Origin: JBBDYH01 sp040901795
GTDB lineage: Bacteria > Planctomycetota > Planctomycetia > Pirellulales > JALHPA01
Direction: 5' to 3'
Assembly (NCBI GenBank): GCA_040901795.1
Contig: JBBDYH010000140.1
Coordinates: 13,318-77,317 of the forward strand
DNA length: 64,000 nt
In this document: positions 18,041 through 25,096 of the stretch, in pieces
Numbering within the stretch: the stretch's first letter is position 1
Layout: every line of letters begins with the position of its first letter
The notes under the pieces: generated by a model
Told to the model about the DNA's origin: nothing
Database searches by the model: none
What the model saw: the letters and a program-made list of their open reading frames with translations, nothing else
Made by a program: the position numbers and the translations under genes

Positions 18041-18967
18041 ATGCAATCTCAACCCGCCACCATCGCCGTCCCCGGTTCCGTCGAACAATCGGCGGCCGAT
18101 GCCATCGCCGAGTTGACTAAACTCCTGCAGGACGGCCATCCGGTCGATCTCGACGTCTTCATCGCCGACCACCCTGACTGCTCCGACCGTCTCCGTGAAC
18201 TGGTCCCTACCATGCAGGTCCTCCTCGACCTCGGCTACTCGGCGACCGATCTCCCTGTCCCTCTGGAAGGGGGCGGCGTGAGAAGCGTCGAAGAAGCATC
18301 CACCCACAACCGCACTCTCGGCGACTTCCGCATCCTCCGTGAGATCGGTCGCGGCGGGATGGGCGTGGTCTACGAAGCGGAACAAATCTCCCTCGGCCGC
18401 CGCGTGGCGCTCAAGGTCCTGCCGTTCGCGTCGATGCTCGACGAGCGGCAACTCCAGCGCTTCAAGAACGAAGCCCGCGCCGCCGCCACGCTCAATCATC
18501 CCAACATCGTCCCCGTCTACTCCGTCGGCTGCGAGCGTGGCGTGCATTTCTATGCGATGCAGTACATCGAGGGGCAGACCCTCGCGGCGTTGATTGACGG
18601 TCTTCGTTTAGCAGCCGCCGGCACGGCAGGTTTAGCAGTCGGCGGCACGCCGACTCCGGATCGTTTAGCAGTCGCCGGCACGGCGACTTTGGAGTGCTGT
18701 GACTCGTCACAGCTTTCTCTTTCACACGACGTTGCAAGCACGAACGGGACTGAAATCAGCGAGGCGCGAACTGAAACCCAAAGCGGTGACAAGTCGCAGC
18801 ACTCCAAAGACACCCTCGCCGCCGCTCTTTCCACGCTCCGAGAAACCAAACCCCGCGACTACTACCGCCGCATCGCGGAGCTCGGCATCCAAGCCGCCGA
18901 AGCGCTAGATCATGCCCACCAGCTCGGCATCGTCCACCGCGACATCAAACCGGCGAATTTGTTATAG
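18041..18967 (+). CDS. Ser/Thr protein kinase, N-terminal half (interrupted gene)
   Basis: ATG at 18041 begins MQSQPATIAVPGS; the frame open upstream only translates repeats. The glycine loop IGRGGMGVVYE is at 102-112, the catalytic lysine in VALKVLPF at 125, and the catalytic loop HRDIKPAN at 299-306. The frame then stops at TAG 18965-18967, before the DFG segment. The next frame carries PKLYIADFGLAR from 19042, so the kinase is split between catalytic loop and DFG. Adding one base near 18964 (giving N-L-L-I-E) would restore one frame through the intervening repeat. Residues about 188-256, between the N-lobe and the catalytic loop, are an insertion encoded by repeats (18606-18808). As it stands this half cannot be an active kinase. 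A real frameshift, an assembly error, or recoding are all possible. Confidence 0.75.
   Translation: MQSQPATIAVPGSVEQSAADAIAELTKLLQDGHPVDLDVFIADHPDCSDRLRELVPTMQVLLDLGYSATDLPVPLEGGGVRSVEEASTHNRTLGDFRILREIGRGGMGVVYEAEQISLGRRVALKVLPFASMLDERQLQRFKNEARAAATLNHPNIVPVYSVGCERGVHFYAMQYIEGQTLAALIDGLRLAAAGTAGLAVGGTPTPDRLAVAGTATLECCDSSQLSLSHDVASTNGTEISEARTETQSGDKSQHSKDTLAAALSTLRETKPRDYYRRIAELGIQAAEALDHAHQLGIVHRDIKPANLL
18606..18690 (+). repeat. Three tandem copies of a gtttagcagtcggcggcacg repeat in the kinase
   Basis: Copies begin at about 18606, 18630 and 18663, each with gtttagca, a short spacer and ccggcacggc. They encode the repeating peptide LA(A/V)(A/G)GT in frame. The same family is found at 20550-20574 in the same gene and, inverted, at 54703-54727. 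Confidence 0.7.
18688..18808 (+). mobile_element. MITE-like element, copy 1, inside kinase frame
   Basis: A 121-bp unit with about 26-bp imperfect inverted ends: tttggagtgctgtgactcgt... at 18688-18713 and ...gtcgcagcactccaaa at 18783-18808. Inside the left end comes the conserved agctttctctttcacac. Other copies are at 32580-32720 and 51084-51203, with a truncated one at 30547-30572. It is read through in the kinase frame, giving the peptide ECCDSSQLSLSHDV and onwards. Confidence 0.7.
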
Positions 18968-18970
18968 AGT

Positions 18971-19037
18971 CGGTTGTCAGTGGTCAGTGGTCAGTCGTCG
19001 GAAACTCGCAACGGACAACGGACAACGGACAACGGAC
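18971..19037 (+). repeat. Tandem repeats at the kinase break
   Basis: gttgtcagtggtcagtggtcag (about 18973-18994) is followed by four copies of a 7-base unit, acggaca (19009-19037). The segment sits exactly where the kinase frame is lost. Seven is not a multiple of three, so a change in copy number would shift the frame. Confidence 0.7.
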
Positions 19038-19095
19038 TACTCCCAAGCTCTACATCGCCGACTTCGGCCTCGCCCGTCTCCCCACCGACAACAGC

Positions 19096-22000
19096 ATGAC
19101 CATGACCGGCGACCTCTTGGGCACGCTCCGCTACATGTCCCCCGAGCAAGCCGAAGGCAAATCGGCCTTCCTCGACCACCGCACTGACATCTACTCGCTG
19201 GGCATCACGCTCTACGAGCTCATCACGCTTCGTCCAGCCTTCCCTGCCGGCGACCGTCAGACGTTGCTCAAACAGATTTCAAGCGACGAACCGCCCGCCC
19301 CGCGCAAGCTCAACAACTCGATCCCTGCCGATCTGGAAACCATCATCCTCAAGTGCTCCGCCAAGGATCCTCACGCACGTTACGCTTCCGCCGGTCACTT
19401 GGCCGACGACCTTCGCCGCTTTCTCGCGCAACAACCGATCAGAGCCCGCCGTGCCTCGCTCCTTGACCGCGGTCGGCGCTGGATCAGCCGCCACGTGCCA
19501 TTGGTTACTACGGCGCTGCTGACGCTAGCGCTCGTCGCGGCTTCGGCCATTGCCGCCACCGTCTTCACACTCCGAGCCTACCAGTCCGAGGCGGACGAGC
19601 GAACCAAGGCCGAGGAGAACCTGCGACTGGCCGCCGAATCGATCGACCAGATGCTCACGCGCGTGGCCGAGCGGCGCTACACCCAAGGCGACATGCAATT
19701 TGCCGAGTCGCTGGCCGCCGATGCGACCAGGCTGTATGAACAACTACTCCGTCGCAGTGACGACCCGGAGTTGAAGGTCCGTGCGGCGAACGCTCTGATT
19801 CAAGTCGCTCACATCCAAATCCGCCTGGGCGAGCACGAAAAGGCACAACAAGCCTACGGGCGTGCCGCGGCGTTGCTCACGCCGCTGACCCAAGCCTCCC
19901 CCGAGCGCGACGATTACCTCGTTACGCTGGCCGCCGTCGAGAACGGTCGTGGTGAGGCTTTTATCTCGCTCGGGCAGCATACTGACGCGGAAGGACCATA
20001 CCGACGGGCATTGGCGATCGCCGAACAGTTGGTCAAGCGTCTGCCTGCCAATACGACGCAACAGATCCATGTGGCCGACCGGCTCAACAATCTGGGCGTC
20101 GTGTACACGTTCACAGAGCGGCTCGACGAGGCCGAGAAGTGCTTCGAGCGAAGCTCGGAGATCGAGGAGGCCTTTCATCCCGGCAACTGCGACTGGCTTG
20201 CCGCGCTCGACCGGCAAACTTGCTTATTGCTCAACTGGGCATCGTTAGCCCGCGAGCGCGGCGAGTATGACCGCGCCATCGAGCTGCTCGAACAATCGGC
20301 AACCGGCCGCGGGTTGGTGGGCGCGTTCTCGCCAGGGCATCCCGATAAGAAGTTGCAGTCATACAACCACTACTGGAACCTGGCCTACACGTACGTCAAA
20401 GCCGGCCGCGCCGAGGACGCGGCGGCAACGGTCGAAGAAATGGTCAACGCGTACCCCGATTGGCTGCAAGCCAACCACGAAGGCGCGCACTTGCTTTTGT
20501 TGGCTGCCGAGCAATGTAGTAGGCACGCTCCGCGTGCCGTTGCGCAACGTTTAGCAGTCGGCGGCACGCCGACTAAAATCCCTCTCCCTTTGGGAGAGGG
20601 TAGGGTGAGGGGAAGCGATGAAGAGTCGCCGCGTGCCACTGGCTCTGCCAGTGGTGCCGAAGCCTATCGTCAACGCGCCCGCGAACTGCTCGCCAAAGCC
20701 CTCACCGCCTCCATCCGCCACTCCGACACTATCGACCGCCTGGCGTGGTTCCTTCTCACTTGCTCTGACGAATCCTTCCGCGATCCCGCGGCTGCTCTCG
20801 AATTAGCTCAATCGGTCGTCAAAGCCGTGCCGAAGCGCTCTCGCGCGTGGTACACGCTTGCCTTAGCTCTCTACCGCACTGGCGACTTACCTGCCGCGGA
20901 AAAGGCGCAGCAAGAGTCCATCGATCTCTTCGGCGTCGCCAATGCCTACAACTGCGCCCTGACATCGATGATCCGCTCCAAGCAAGGCCAGGGCGATGAT
21001 GCACGGAAGCACTATCAAAACGCTCAGCGCTTGCTCACCAGCGAGCAAAAGAAAGACGAGGACCTGCTCGGCTTGATCACCGAAGCCGGCCAGCTCATCG
21101 AAGGTGGCAATGTTGAAACAAAGAATCGGCCGGGGAGATCTCGCCTGCAAGCTGATCTCTCCCCGGCCCAAGTCCCTCCCGGCGCATGGTCTGCGCACTG
21201 GGAACGGCTCCTTCATGATACCGCAGACCGCATCATCGAAGGAGTATCGCAGATGAAATGGCTAAACCCCTGGCGCCAAAACCGCCCCTTCCCACGCCGC
21301 GTAGCCGCACGCCGCCCCTTTGCCGTCGAGCGCCTCGAAGACCGCCGTCTCCTCGACGTCGCCTTCGGCTCGGCCTTCCAGATTAGTTCAACATCGGGCG
21401 AAAGTGCATGGGACATCGCAGTCGACGGCGCTGGCAATACGGCGGTTCTGGGATTCTTCCGTGGCACGGTCGATCTCGATCCCGGGCCCGGCACTTACAA
21501 CCTGACGAGCCGACAGGATGCCAACGGCGCGTTTCTTGTTGATCTGTTCGCCGCCAAGTATGACGCGGCAGGGAGCATCGTCTGGGGCCGCCGCATGGGC
21601 GCAGGGCCGTTTAACGCCGGTCCCGGCATTACGCCGCGTATCACCATCGGTGACGACGACGCCATCTTCGTGTCCGGCGCATTTAAGAACACCGCGGACT
21701 TTGGCGCCATCACGCTCGTCACCCCAGGCGATTCCGACGCGTTCTTGGCCAAGCTCGATGGCGACGGGAACTTCCTCTGGGCCAGGCAATTCGGCGGCTC
21801 CAAAGATGACTTGGCCAACTCCGTCGTCGTCGATGGCTCAGGCAACGCACATCTCATCGCCGAAGTCCGCACCGCTTCGTCCGGCAACCCAGACGCGTTC
21901 TTTGCCAAGCTTGATCCGAACGGCGACGTTTTATGGACCAAGCAGGTCGGCGCCTCCACGGGAAGAGGATGGGCCAGAGGCTTCGGAATTACCGTTGACA

Positions 22001-22854
22001 CCGCGGGCAACGTGTATGGAACCGGTATTTTCAGGGGCTCCGTCGATTTTGATTCGGGCGCTGGCAACTCAACTTTCAAGACGGCTGGCGGACTAGCTAC
22101 CAGCGCATTTGTACTTAAGGTAAACGCCAATGGTGATTTCGTCTGGGCAGGTACCTTCGATGCCGGCTCAAATGCGAGCTGTTGGTCGACCGACATCGGA
22201 GTTGACGCCAATGGTCACGTTTTCACCGGTGGCTACTTCAGCGGTACGGTCGACTTCGACCCTGGCAAACAGAAGGTTGCGCTCAAAGGCTCTTCCGATA
22301 CATTTGTGACGAAGCTGAGTCCGGCCGGGAGCTTTATATGGGCCAGAAGCACAGAGGCGGGTTATGCAGAAGGACTCGTGCTGGACAGTTCTGGAAGCGT
22401 CTATGTCACTGGTAGCTTTTCCGACACGGCGGATTTCGATCCAGGCGTTGGCACATTTAATCTCACCTCAGCGGGCGCCGAAGACGCCTTTATATGGAAG
22501 CTCGATACGGCCGGCAATTTCGTTTGGGCAGCCGCGATGCGCGGCACTGGCAGCGACAAGGCGCGAGGAATTGACGTTGACGCTGCTGGAAATGTCTATA
22601 CCACCGGCAGCTTCGCCGGCACGGCGGACTTCGACCCCGATGCGGCAAGCGAATACAACCTTACAAGCGATGGGACGATTGATGCGTTTGTATGGAAGCT
22701 CGTTCAGACAGCTTCGCTGGCGATGATTGGCTCTGCATTGGAGTCAACCGAGACTAACAGCTCGCCAGATGCCACAGCCGAGGACTTCCTGCTCTCATCG
22801 CAAGACGAAGCGACGGTCAGTCGCAAGTCGCGCAAGCCAATCGTTTTCAATTGA
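19096..22854 (+). CDS. Kinase C-lobe, TPR domain, and in-frame read-through into SBBP protein
   Basis: The frame is open from before 18972; the DFG segment (IADFGLAR) begins at 19051, and the first ATG is 19096. From there the activation segment GTLRYMSPEQAEG, the C-lobe, a membrane span (about residues 133-155, VTTALLTLALVAASAIAATV) and TPR repeats to about 680 follow, as expected for the rest of the kinase at 18041. Residues around 475-515 are encoded by several different repeats (20519-20660). No stop codon separates the kinase from the next gene: translation would continue through a hairpin (21128-21168) into the secreted protein starting at 21253. That protein has its own start and Shine-Dalgarno site, so the fused frame is probably two genes whose separating stop was lost or never needed. 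Confidence 0.7.
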   Translation: MTMTGDLLGTLRYMSPEQAEGKSAFLDHRTDIYSLGITLYELITLRPAFPAGDRQTLLKQISSDEPPAPRKLNNSIPADLETIILKCSAKDPHARYASAGHLADDLRRFLAQQPIRARRASLLDRGRRWISRHVPLVTTALLTLALVAASAIAATVFTLRAYQSEADERTKAEENLRLAAESIDQMLTRVAERRYTQGDMQFAESLAADATRLYEQLLRRSDDPELKVRAANALIQVAHIQIRLGEHEKAQQAYGRAAALLTPLTQASPERDDYLVTLAAVENGRGEAFISLGQHTDAEGPYRRALAIAEQLVKRLPANTTQQIHVADRLNNLGVVYTFTERLDEAEKCFERSSEIEEAFHPGNCDWLAALDRQTCLLLNWASLARERGEYDRAIELLEQSATGRGLVGAFSPGHPDKKLQSYNHYWNLAYTYVKAGRAEDAAATVEEMVNAYPDWLQANHEGAHLLLLAAEQCSRHAPRAVAQRLAVGGTPTKIPLPLGEGRVRGSDEESPRATGSASGAEAYRQRARELLAKALTASIRHSDTIDRLAWFLLTCSDESFRDPAAALELAQSVVKAVPKRSRAWYTLALALYRTGDLPAAEKAQQESIDLFGVANAYNCALTSMIRSKQGQGDDARKHYQNAQRLLTSEQKKDEDLLGLITEAGQLIEGGNVETKNRPGRSRLQADLSPAQVPPGAWSAHWERLLHDTADRIIEGVSQMKWLNPWRQNRPFPRRVAARRPFAVERLEDRRLLDVAFGSAFQISSTSGESAWDIAVDGAGNTAVLGFFRGTVDLDPGPGTYNLTSRQDANGAFLVDLFAAKYDAAGSIVWGRRMGAGPFNAGPGITPRITIGDDDAIFVSGAFKNTADFGAITLVTPGDSDAFLAKLDGDGNFLWARQFGGSKDDLANSVVVDGSGNAHLIAEVRTASSGNPDAFFAKLDPNGDVLWTKQVGASTGRGWARGFGITVDTAGNVYGTGIFRGSVDFDSGAGNSTFKTAGGLATSAFVLKVNANGDFVWAGTFDAGSNASCWSTDIGVDANGHVFTGGYFSGTVDFDPGKQKVALKGSSDTFVTKLSPAGSFIWARSTEAGYAEGLVLDSSGSVYVTGSFSDTADFDPGVGTFNLTSAGAEDAFIWKLDTAGNFVWAAAMRGTGSDKARGIDVDAAGNVYTTGSFAGTADFDPDAASEYNLTSDGTIDAFVWKLVQTASLAMIGSALESTETNSSPDATAEDFLLSSQDEATVSRKSRKPIVFN
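20519..20660 (+). repeat. Stack of four different repeat types inside the kinase TPR region
   Basis: In order: gtaggcacgctccgcgtgcc (20519-20538), gtttagcagtcggcggcacg (20549-20568), ccctctccctttgggagagg plus gtagggtgagggg (about 20581-20614), and cgtgccactggctctgccag (about 20633-20652). All are read in frame. They separate two TPR-like parts and add roughly 45 residues. Confidence 0.65.
21128..21168. repeat. Hairpin between kinase and SBBP protein
   Basis: ggccggggaga (21128-21138) pairs perfectly with tctccccggcc (21158-21168), an 11-bp GC-rich stem with a 19-base loop. It is placed where a terminator of the kinase gene would be expected, but no T-run follows and the reading frame passes through it without a stop. 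Confidence 0.65.
21238..21244 (+). promoter_or_regulatory. Shine-Dalgarno site for the SBBP protein
   Basis: gaaggag ends 8 bases before ATG 21253. It supports independent initiation of the secreted protein inside the longer frame. Confidence 0.65.
21253..22854 (+). CDS. Secreted SBBP-repeat (beta-propeller-like) protein with planctomycete LEDRRLL signal
   Basis: 533 residues from an ATG with a good ribosome-binding site. The N-terminus is basic and carries VERLEDRRLLD (about residues 25-35), a motif found at the start of many large secreted planctomycete proteins. The body consists of about eight repeats with the pattern G-(T/S)-ADFDPG, DAF-KLD and GNF-WA, typical of SBBP repeat proteins predicted to form beta-propellers. 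It ends without an anchor or PEP-CTERM motif. A PEP-CTERM protein follows 94 bp downstream. The upstream kinase frame runs into it; an actual kinase fusion protein would be unusual because this part has its own export signal. Confidence 0.75.
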   Translation: MKWLNPWRQNRPFPRRVAARRPFAVERLEDRRLLDVAFGSAFQISSTSGESAWDIAVDGAGNTAVLGFFRGTVDLDPGPGTYNLTSRQDANGAFLVDLFAAKYDAAGSIVWGRRMGAGPFNAGPGITPRITIGDDDAIFVSGAFKNTADFGAITLVTPGDSDAFLAKLDGDGNFLWARQFGGSKDDLANSVVVDGSGNAHLIAEVRTASSGNPDAFFAKLDPNGDVLWTKQVGASTGRGWARGFGITVDTAGNVYGTGIFRGSVDFDSGAGNSTFKTAGGLATSAFVLKVNANGDFVWAGTFDAGSNASCWSTDIGVDANGHVFTGGYFSGTVDFDPGKQKVALKGSSDTFVTKLSPAGSFIWARSTEAGYAEGLVLDSSGSVYVTGSFSDTADFDPGVGTFNLTSAGAEDAFIWKLDTAGNFVWAAAMRGTGSDKARGIDVDAAGNVYTTGSFAGTADFDPDAASEYNLTSDGTIDAFVWKLVQTASLAMIGSALESTETNSSPDATAEDFLLSSQDEATVSRKSRKPIVFN

Positions 22855-22948
22855 TGCCAATTACAAGTTTCCATGATTTGACCGAGCTCTAAAGTTCAGC
22901 AAGCGCGTTAAGCAATAGCGCGGCAATAATACAACGAGGAGCTGCACT

Positions 22949-24139
22949 ATGAATTTCTCCGCGCTACTAAAAAATCTCATGTCGATCGCCGTGATGCTGA
23001 TCAGTGGCACGGCGACGTCACGTTTGTGCCTAGCCCAATATTCTTTCACGCCCCTCGGGTTCGTGCCGGGACAAGTAAACAATACACGAGTTAGAGGTAT
23101 TTCAGCCGATGGCTCGGCTGTGGTTGGTTTCTTCGATCCTGTGGATCCCTTTGAGCGAGCGTTCCGTTGGACAAGCGTCGCTGGAATGAGCGCTCTCGGG
23201 GGACTTGAGAAATTGGGGGGCAGTAGCTTCGCTTGGGACGTTTCAGCGAACGGCTCAATTGTCGTAGGTCACAGTAGCGACCGCGCCTTCCGCTGGACCG
23301 AGGCCGATGGTCCGGTGGCGATCGGTGATCTCCCGGATGGTACACCGACTCGCCATGCTCGCGGCACTTCGTCCGATGGCTCTGTTGTTGTCGGCGATAC
23401 GGGAGGCGGACCCGGCACACAAGCGTTCCGCTGGACCGCTGGTAGTGGCTCGGTGGGGCTTGGCGATTTGCAAGGCGGTGTGTTCAGAAGTGAGGCGTGG
23501 CGAGTTTCGCCCGATGGCTCCGTTGTTGTGGGGAGGAGCGACTCTGCCTCCGGTCCGGAGGCGTTTCGGTGGACACAGCCTACTGGGATGATTGCAATTG
23601 GCGATCTTACAGGAGGTGCCGTGGACAGCCTTGCCTTGAACGTTTCCTCTGATGGCTCCGTGGTCGTCGGGTGGAGTGAGTCGTCGAACGGGCGCGAGGC
23701 GTTCCGCTGGACGGAAGCCGGTGGAATGGTTGGCCTCGGGGATTTGCAGGGTGGCGTGCTTCGCAGCATCGCCAGCGGTATCTCGGCAGACGGCTCTGTA
23801 ATCGTTGGGACTGGCAATTCAACGGGGACATTCTTCGGAGAGGCGTTTCTTTGGACGCAACCGACAGGAATGATGAACTTGAAGGAATTCCTCGCAACTG
23901 GAGGCGCAACGGGTCTGACTGGCTGGACGCTTTTAGGAGACGTTTACGTGTCAGGTGACGGAACGAGGATCGCTGGCACCGGCCGAAATCCCGCTGGCCT
24001 CCTTGAGCCTTGGATCGCCACCATTCCTCCCATCCCCGAGCCAAGCACCTGGGCGCTTGCCGCCTGTGCGTTGTTTTTCGGCGGGCTGCTCGTGCGAAGA
24101 CGACGCAAATTTGCGCGAGCGCTGGCGTCTGGTGTCTAA
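22949..24139 (+). CDS. PEP-CTERM protein with HAF-type repeats
   Basis: 396 residues. A signal peptide (about 1-30, ending near CLAQ) is followed by seven or more repeats of about 45 residues with ISADGS-VVG and EAFRWT, the signature of HAF-type extracellular repeats. The C-terminus has the PEP-CTERM sorting signal: PEPSTWALAACALFFGGLL followed by RRRRK. Such proteins are processed by an exosortase and exported to the cell surface or matrix. No exosortase gene is in the window. The ATG at 22949 follows aacgaggagctgcact, a good ribosome-binding site. Confidence 0.88.
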   Translation: MNFSALLKNLMSIAVMLISGTATSRLCLAQYSFTPLGFVPGQVNNTRVRGISADGSAVVGFFDPVDPFERAFRWTSVAGMSALGGLEKLGGSSFAWDVSANGSIVVGHSSDRAFRWTEADGPVAIGDLPDGTPTRHARGTSSDGSVVVGDTGGGPGTQAFRWTAGSGSVGLGDLQGGVFRSEAWRVSPDGSVVVGRSDSASGPEAFRWTQPTGMIAIGDLTGGAVDSLALNVSSDGSVVVGWSESSNGREAFRWTEAGGMVGLGDLQGGVLRSIASGISADGSVIVGTGNSTGTFFGEAFLWTQPTGMMNLKEFLATGGATGLTGWTLLGDVYVSGDGTRIAGTGRNPAGLLEPWIATIPPIPEPSTWALAACALFFGGLLVRRRRKFARALASGV

Positions 24140-24605
24140 ACAGCGGTCCGCCGAGACGAGCTCTGTGGTGCAGGATGATGGGCGGGCGGGGGACGAGTCT
24201 GGTTTCAAAACAACGGCCCACCGAGGCAAGCTCGGTGGTGCCGGGGCCGCCGCCCGGCTTGTCCGGGTGGAGACTACGTTTGGAAACCAGAACCGCCTCC
24301 TCAATCATCCTTCTCTCCGCCGCCACCCGGCTCGTCCGGGTGGAGCGCTCGTTTGGCAACCAGAGCGGCCTCTCAATCGCCCTTCTCTCCGCCACCGCCC
24401 TGCCCGCCACGGCCGGTCGCCAGCGACTTGTCAGGGTGGGGCGATGTTTGCGACTGGACCGTAGTGGCGAAGTTTGTTGTGGCACGCCTGCTGGTCAATG
24501 AACAGCAGTCCACCGAGACAAGCTCGGTGGGGCCGGAGCGAGAGGTCGGGATTAGGCAACGGTCTGGTTTCTAAACACCAGCCCACCGAGCCGAGCTCGG
24601 AGGTG
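24132..24605. repeat. Array of about seven diverged repeat units in both orientations
   Basis: The unit is about 40-45 bp: a tctggtttcaaaacaac part followed by a ccaccgag-n-caagctcggtgg palindrome. Units are recognisable at about 24132, 24199, 24500 and 24557 on the plus strand and, inverted, at about 24256, 24326 and 24408. The inverted copies are grouped in the middle, flanked by direct ones. Related copies lie at 49755-49885 and 1655-1760. It fills the gap between the PEP-CTERM gene and the protease. Confidence 0.7.
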
Positions 24606-24608
24606 CCG

Positions 24609-24986
24609 TCAGTACTCGACAAACTCCGTCGGGTAATGTGACATGTCCAAGGTTTCCTGATCCGGGACCGGGCGAATGCCCCACTGCTGCATCGCCAGGG
24701 CGCCGAACAGCACTTCAATCGGATTGTCGTTTTCGTCCTTGCCAATGTTGTCAATCACCATGGCGTGCGACGAAATCCTATGACCCTGTACTTTTCCCTC
24801 GAGTAGTGCCGTCTGGTCGGTTTCTTTGACACCCCCGCCCAAGGCCGAGCGAAAAGGCCGGTCCAGCTTGGACGTGACTAACAGCCTGGCAACTTCGGGG
24901 ATTACGTAAGAATTGCGTGCGCCGGTGTCAAACAGCGTCCAGTACTTGCGGCCGTCGATTTCAATATGTTGGAAAACCCGTCCCAT
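24609..24986 (-). CDS. Retropepsin-like aspartic protease
   Basis: 125 residues, a normal length for single-domain clan AA aspartic proteases, which act as dimers. The active-site motif LFDTGARNSYV places the catalytic Asp at 20. A second conserved region, VLFGALAMQQWGI (about 92-104), resembles the 'LLG...L...G' part near the end of the family. No signal peptide is present. Target proteins are unknown. It is downstream of nothing on its own strand and convergent with the repeat array. Confidence 0.78.
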   Translation of the reverse strand: MGRVFQHIEIDGRKYWTLFDTGARNSYVIPEVARLLVTSKLDRPFRSALGGGVKETDQTALLEGKVQGHRISSHAMVIDNIGKDENDNPIEVLFGALAMQQWGIRPVPDQETLDMSHYPTEFVEY

Positions 24987-25022
24987 GATTCCATTGTATA
25001 TGTGCGGCGCAACTTAAAACAC

Positions 25023-25077
25023 CGTAGTCATCTCGCTCCGCGAGATGTAATCCACTCGCGGAGCGAGAGGGCTACGA
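25023..25077. repeat. Palindromic repeat after ppdK
   Basis: gtagtcatctcgctccgcga and a second inverted part ctcgcggagcgagagggcta form a compound palindrome. It is the same family as 59381-59435 after the GYF_2 gene and a fragment at 16796-16820. It may help end transcription of ppdK. Confidence 0.65.
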
Positions 25078-25096
25078 TGGCCGGCAGCCGCCGGCG

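Noticed and set aside
18971..19037. Insertion sequence splitting the kinase
   Set aside because: The interrupting segment is under 80 bp of tandem repeats with no transposase or inverted ends.
24132..24605. Possible CRISPR array
   Set aside because: Units vary in sequence, spacing and orientation, with no unique equal-length spacers and no cas genes.
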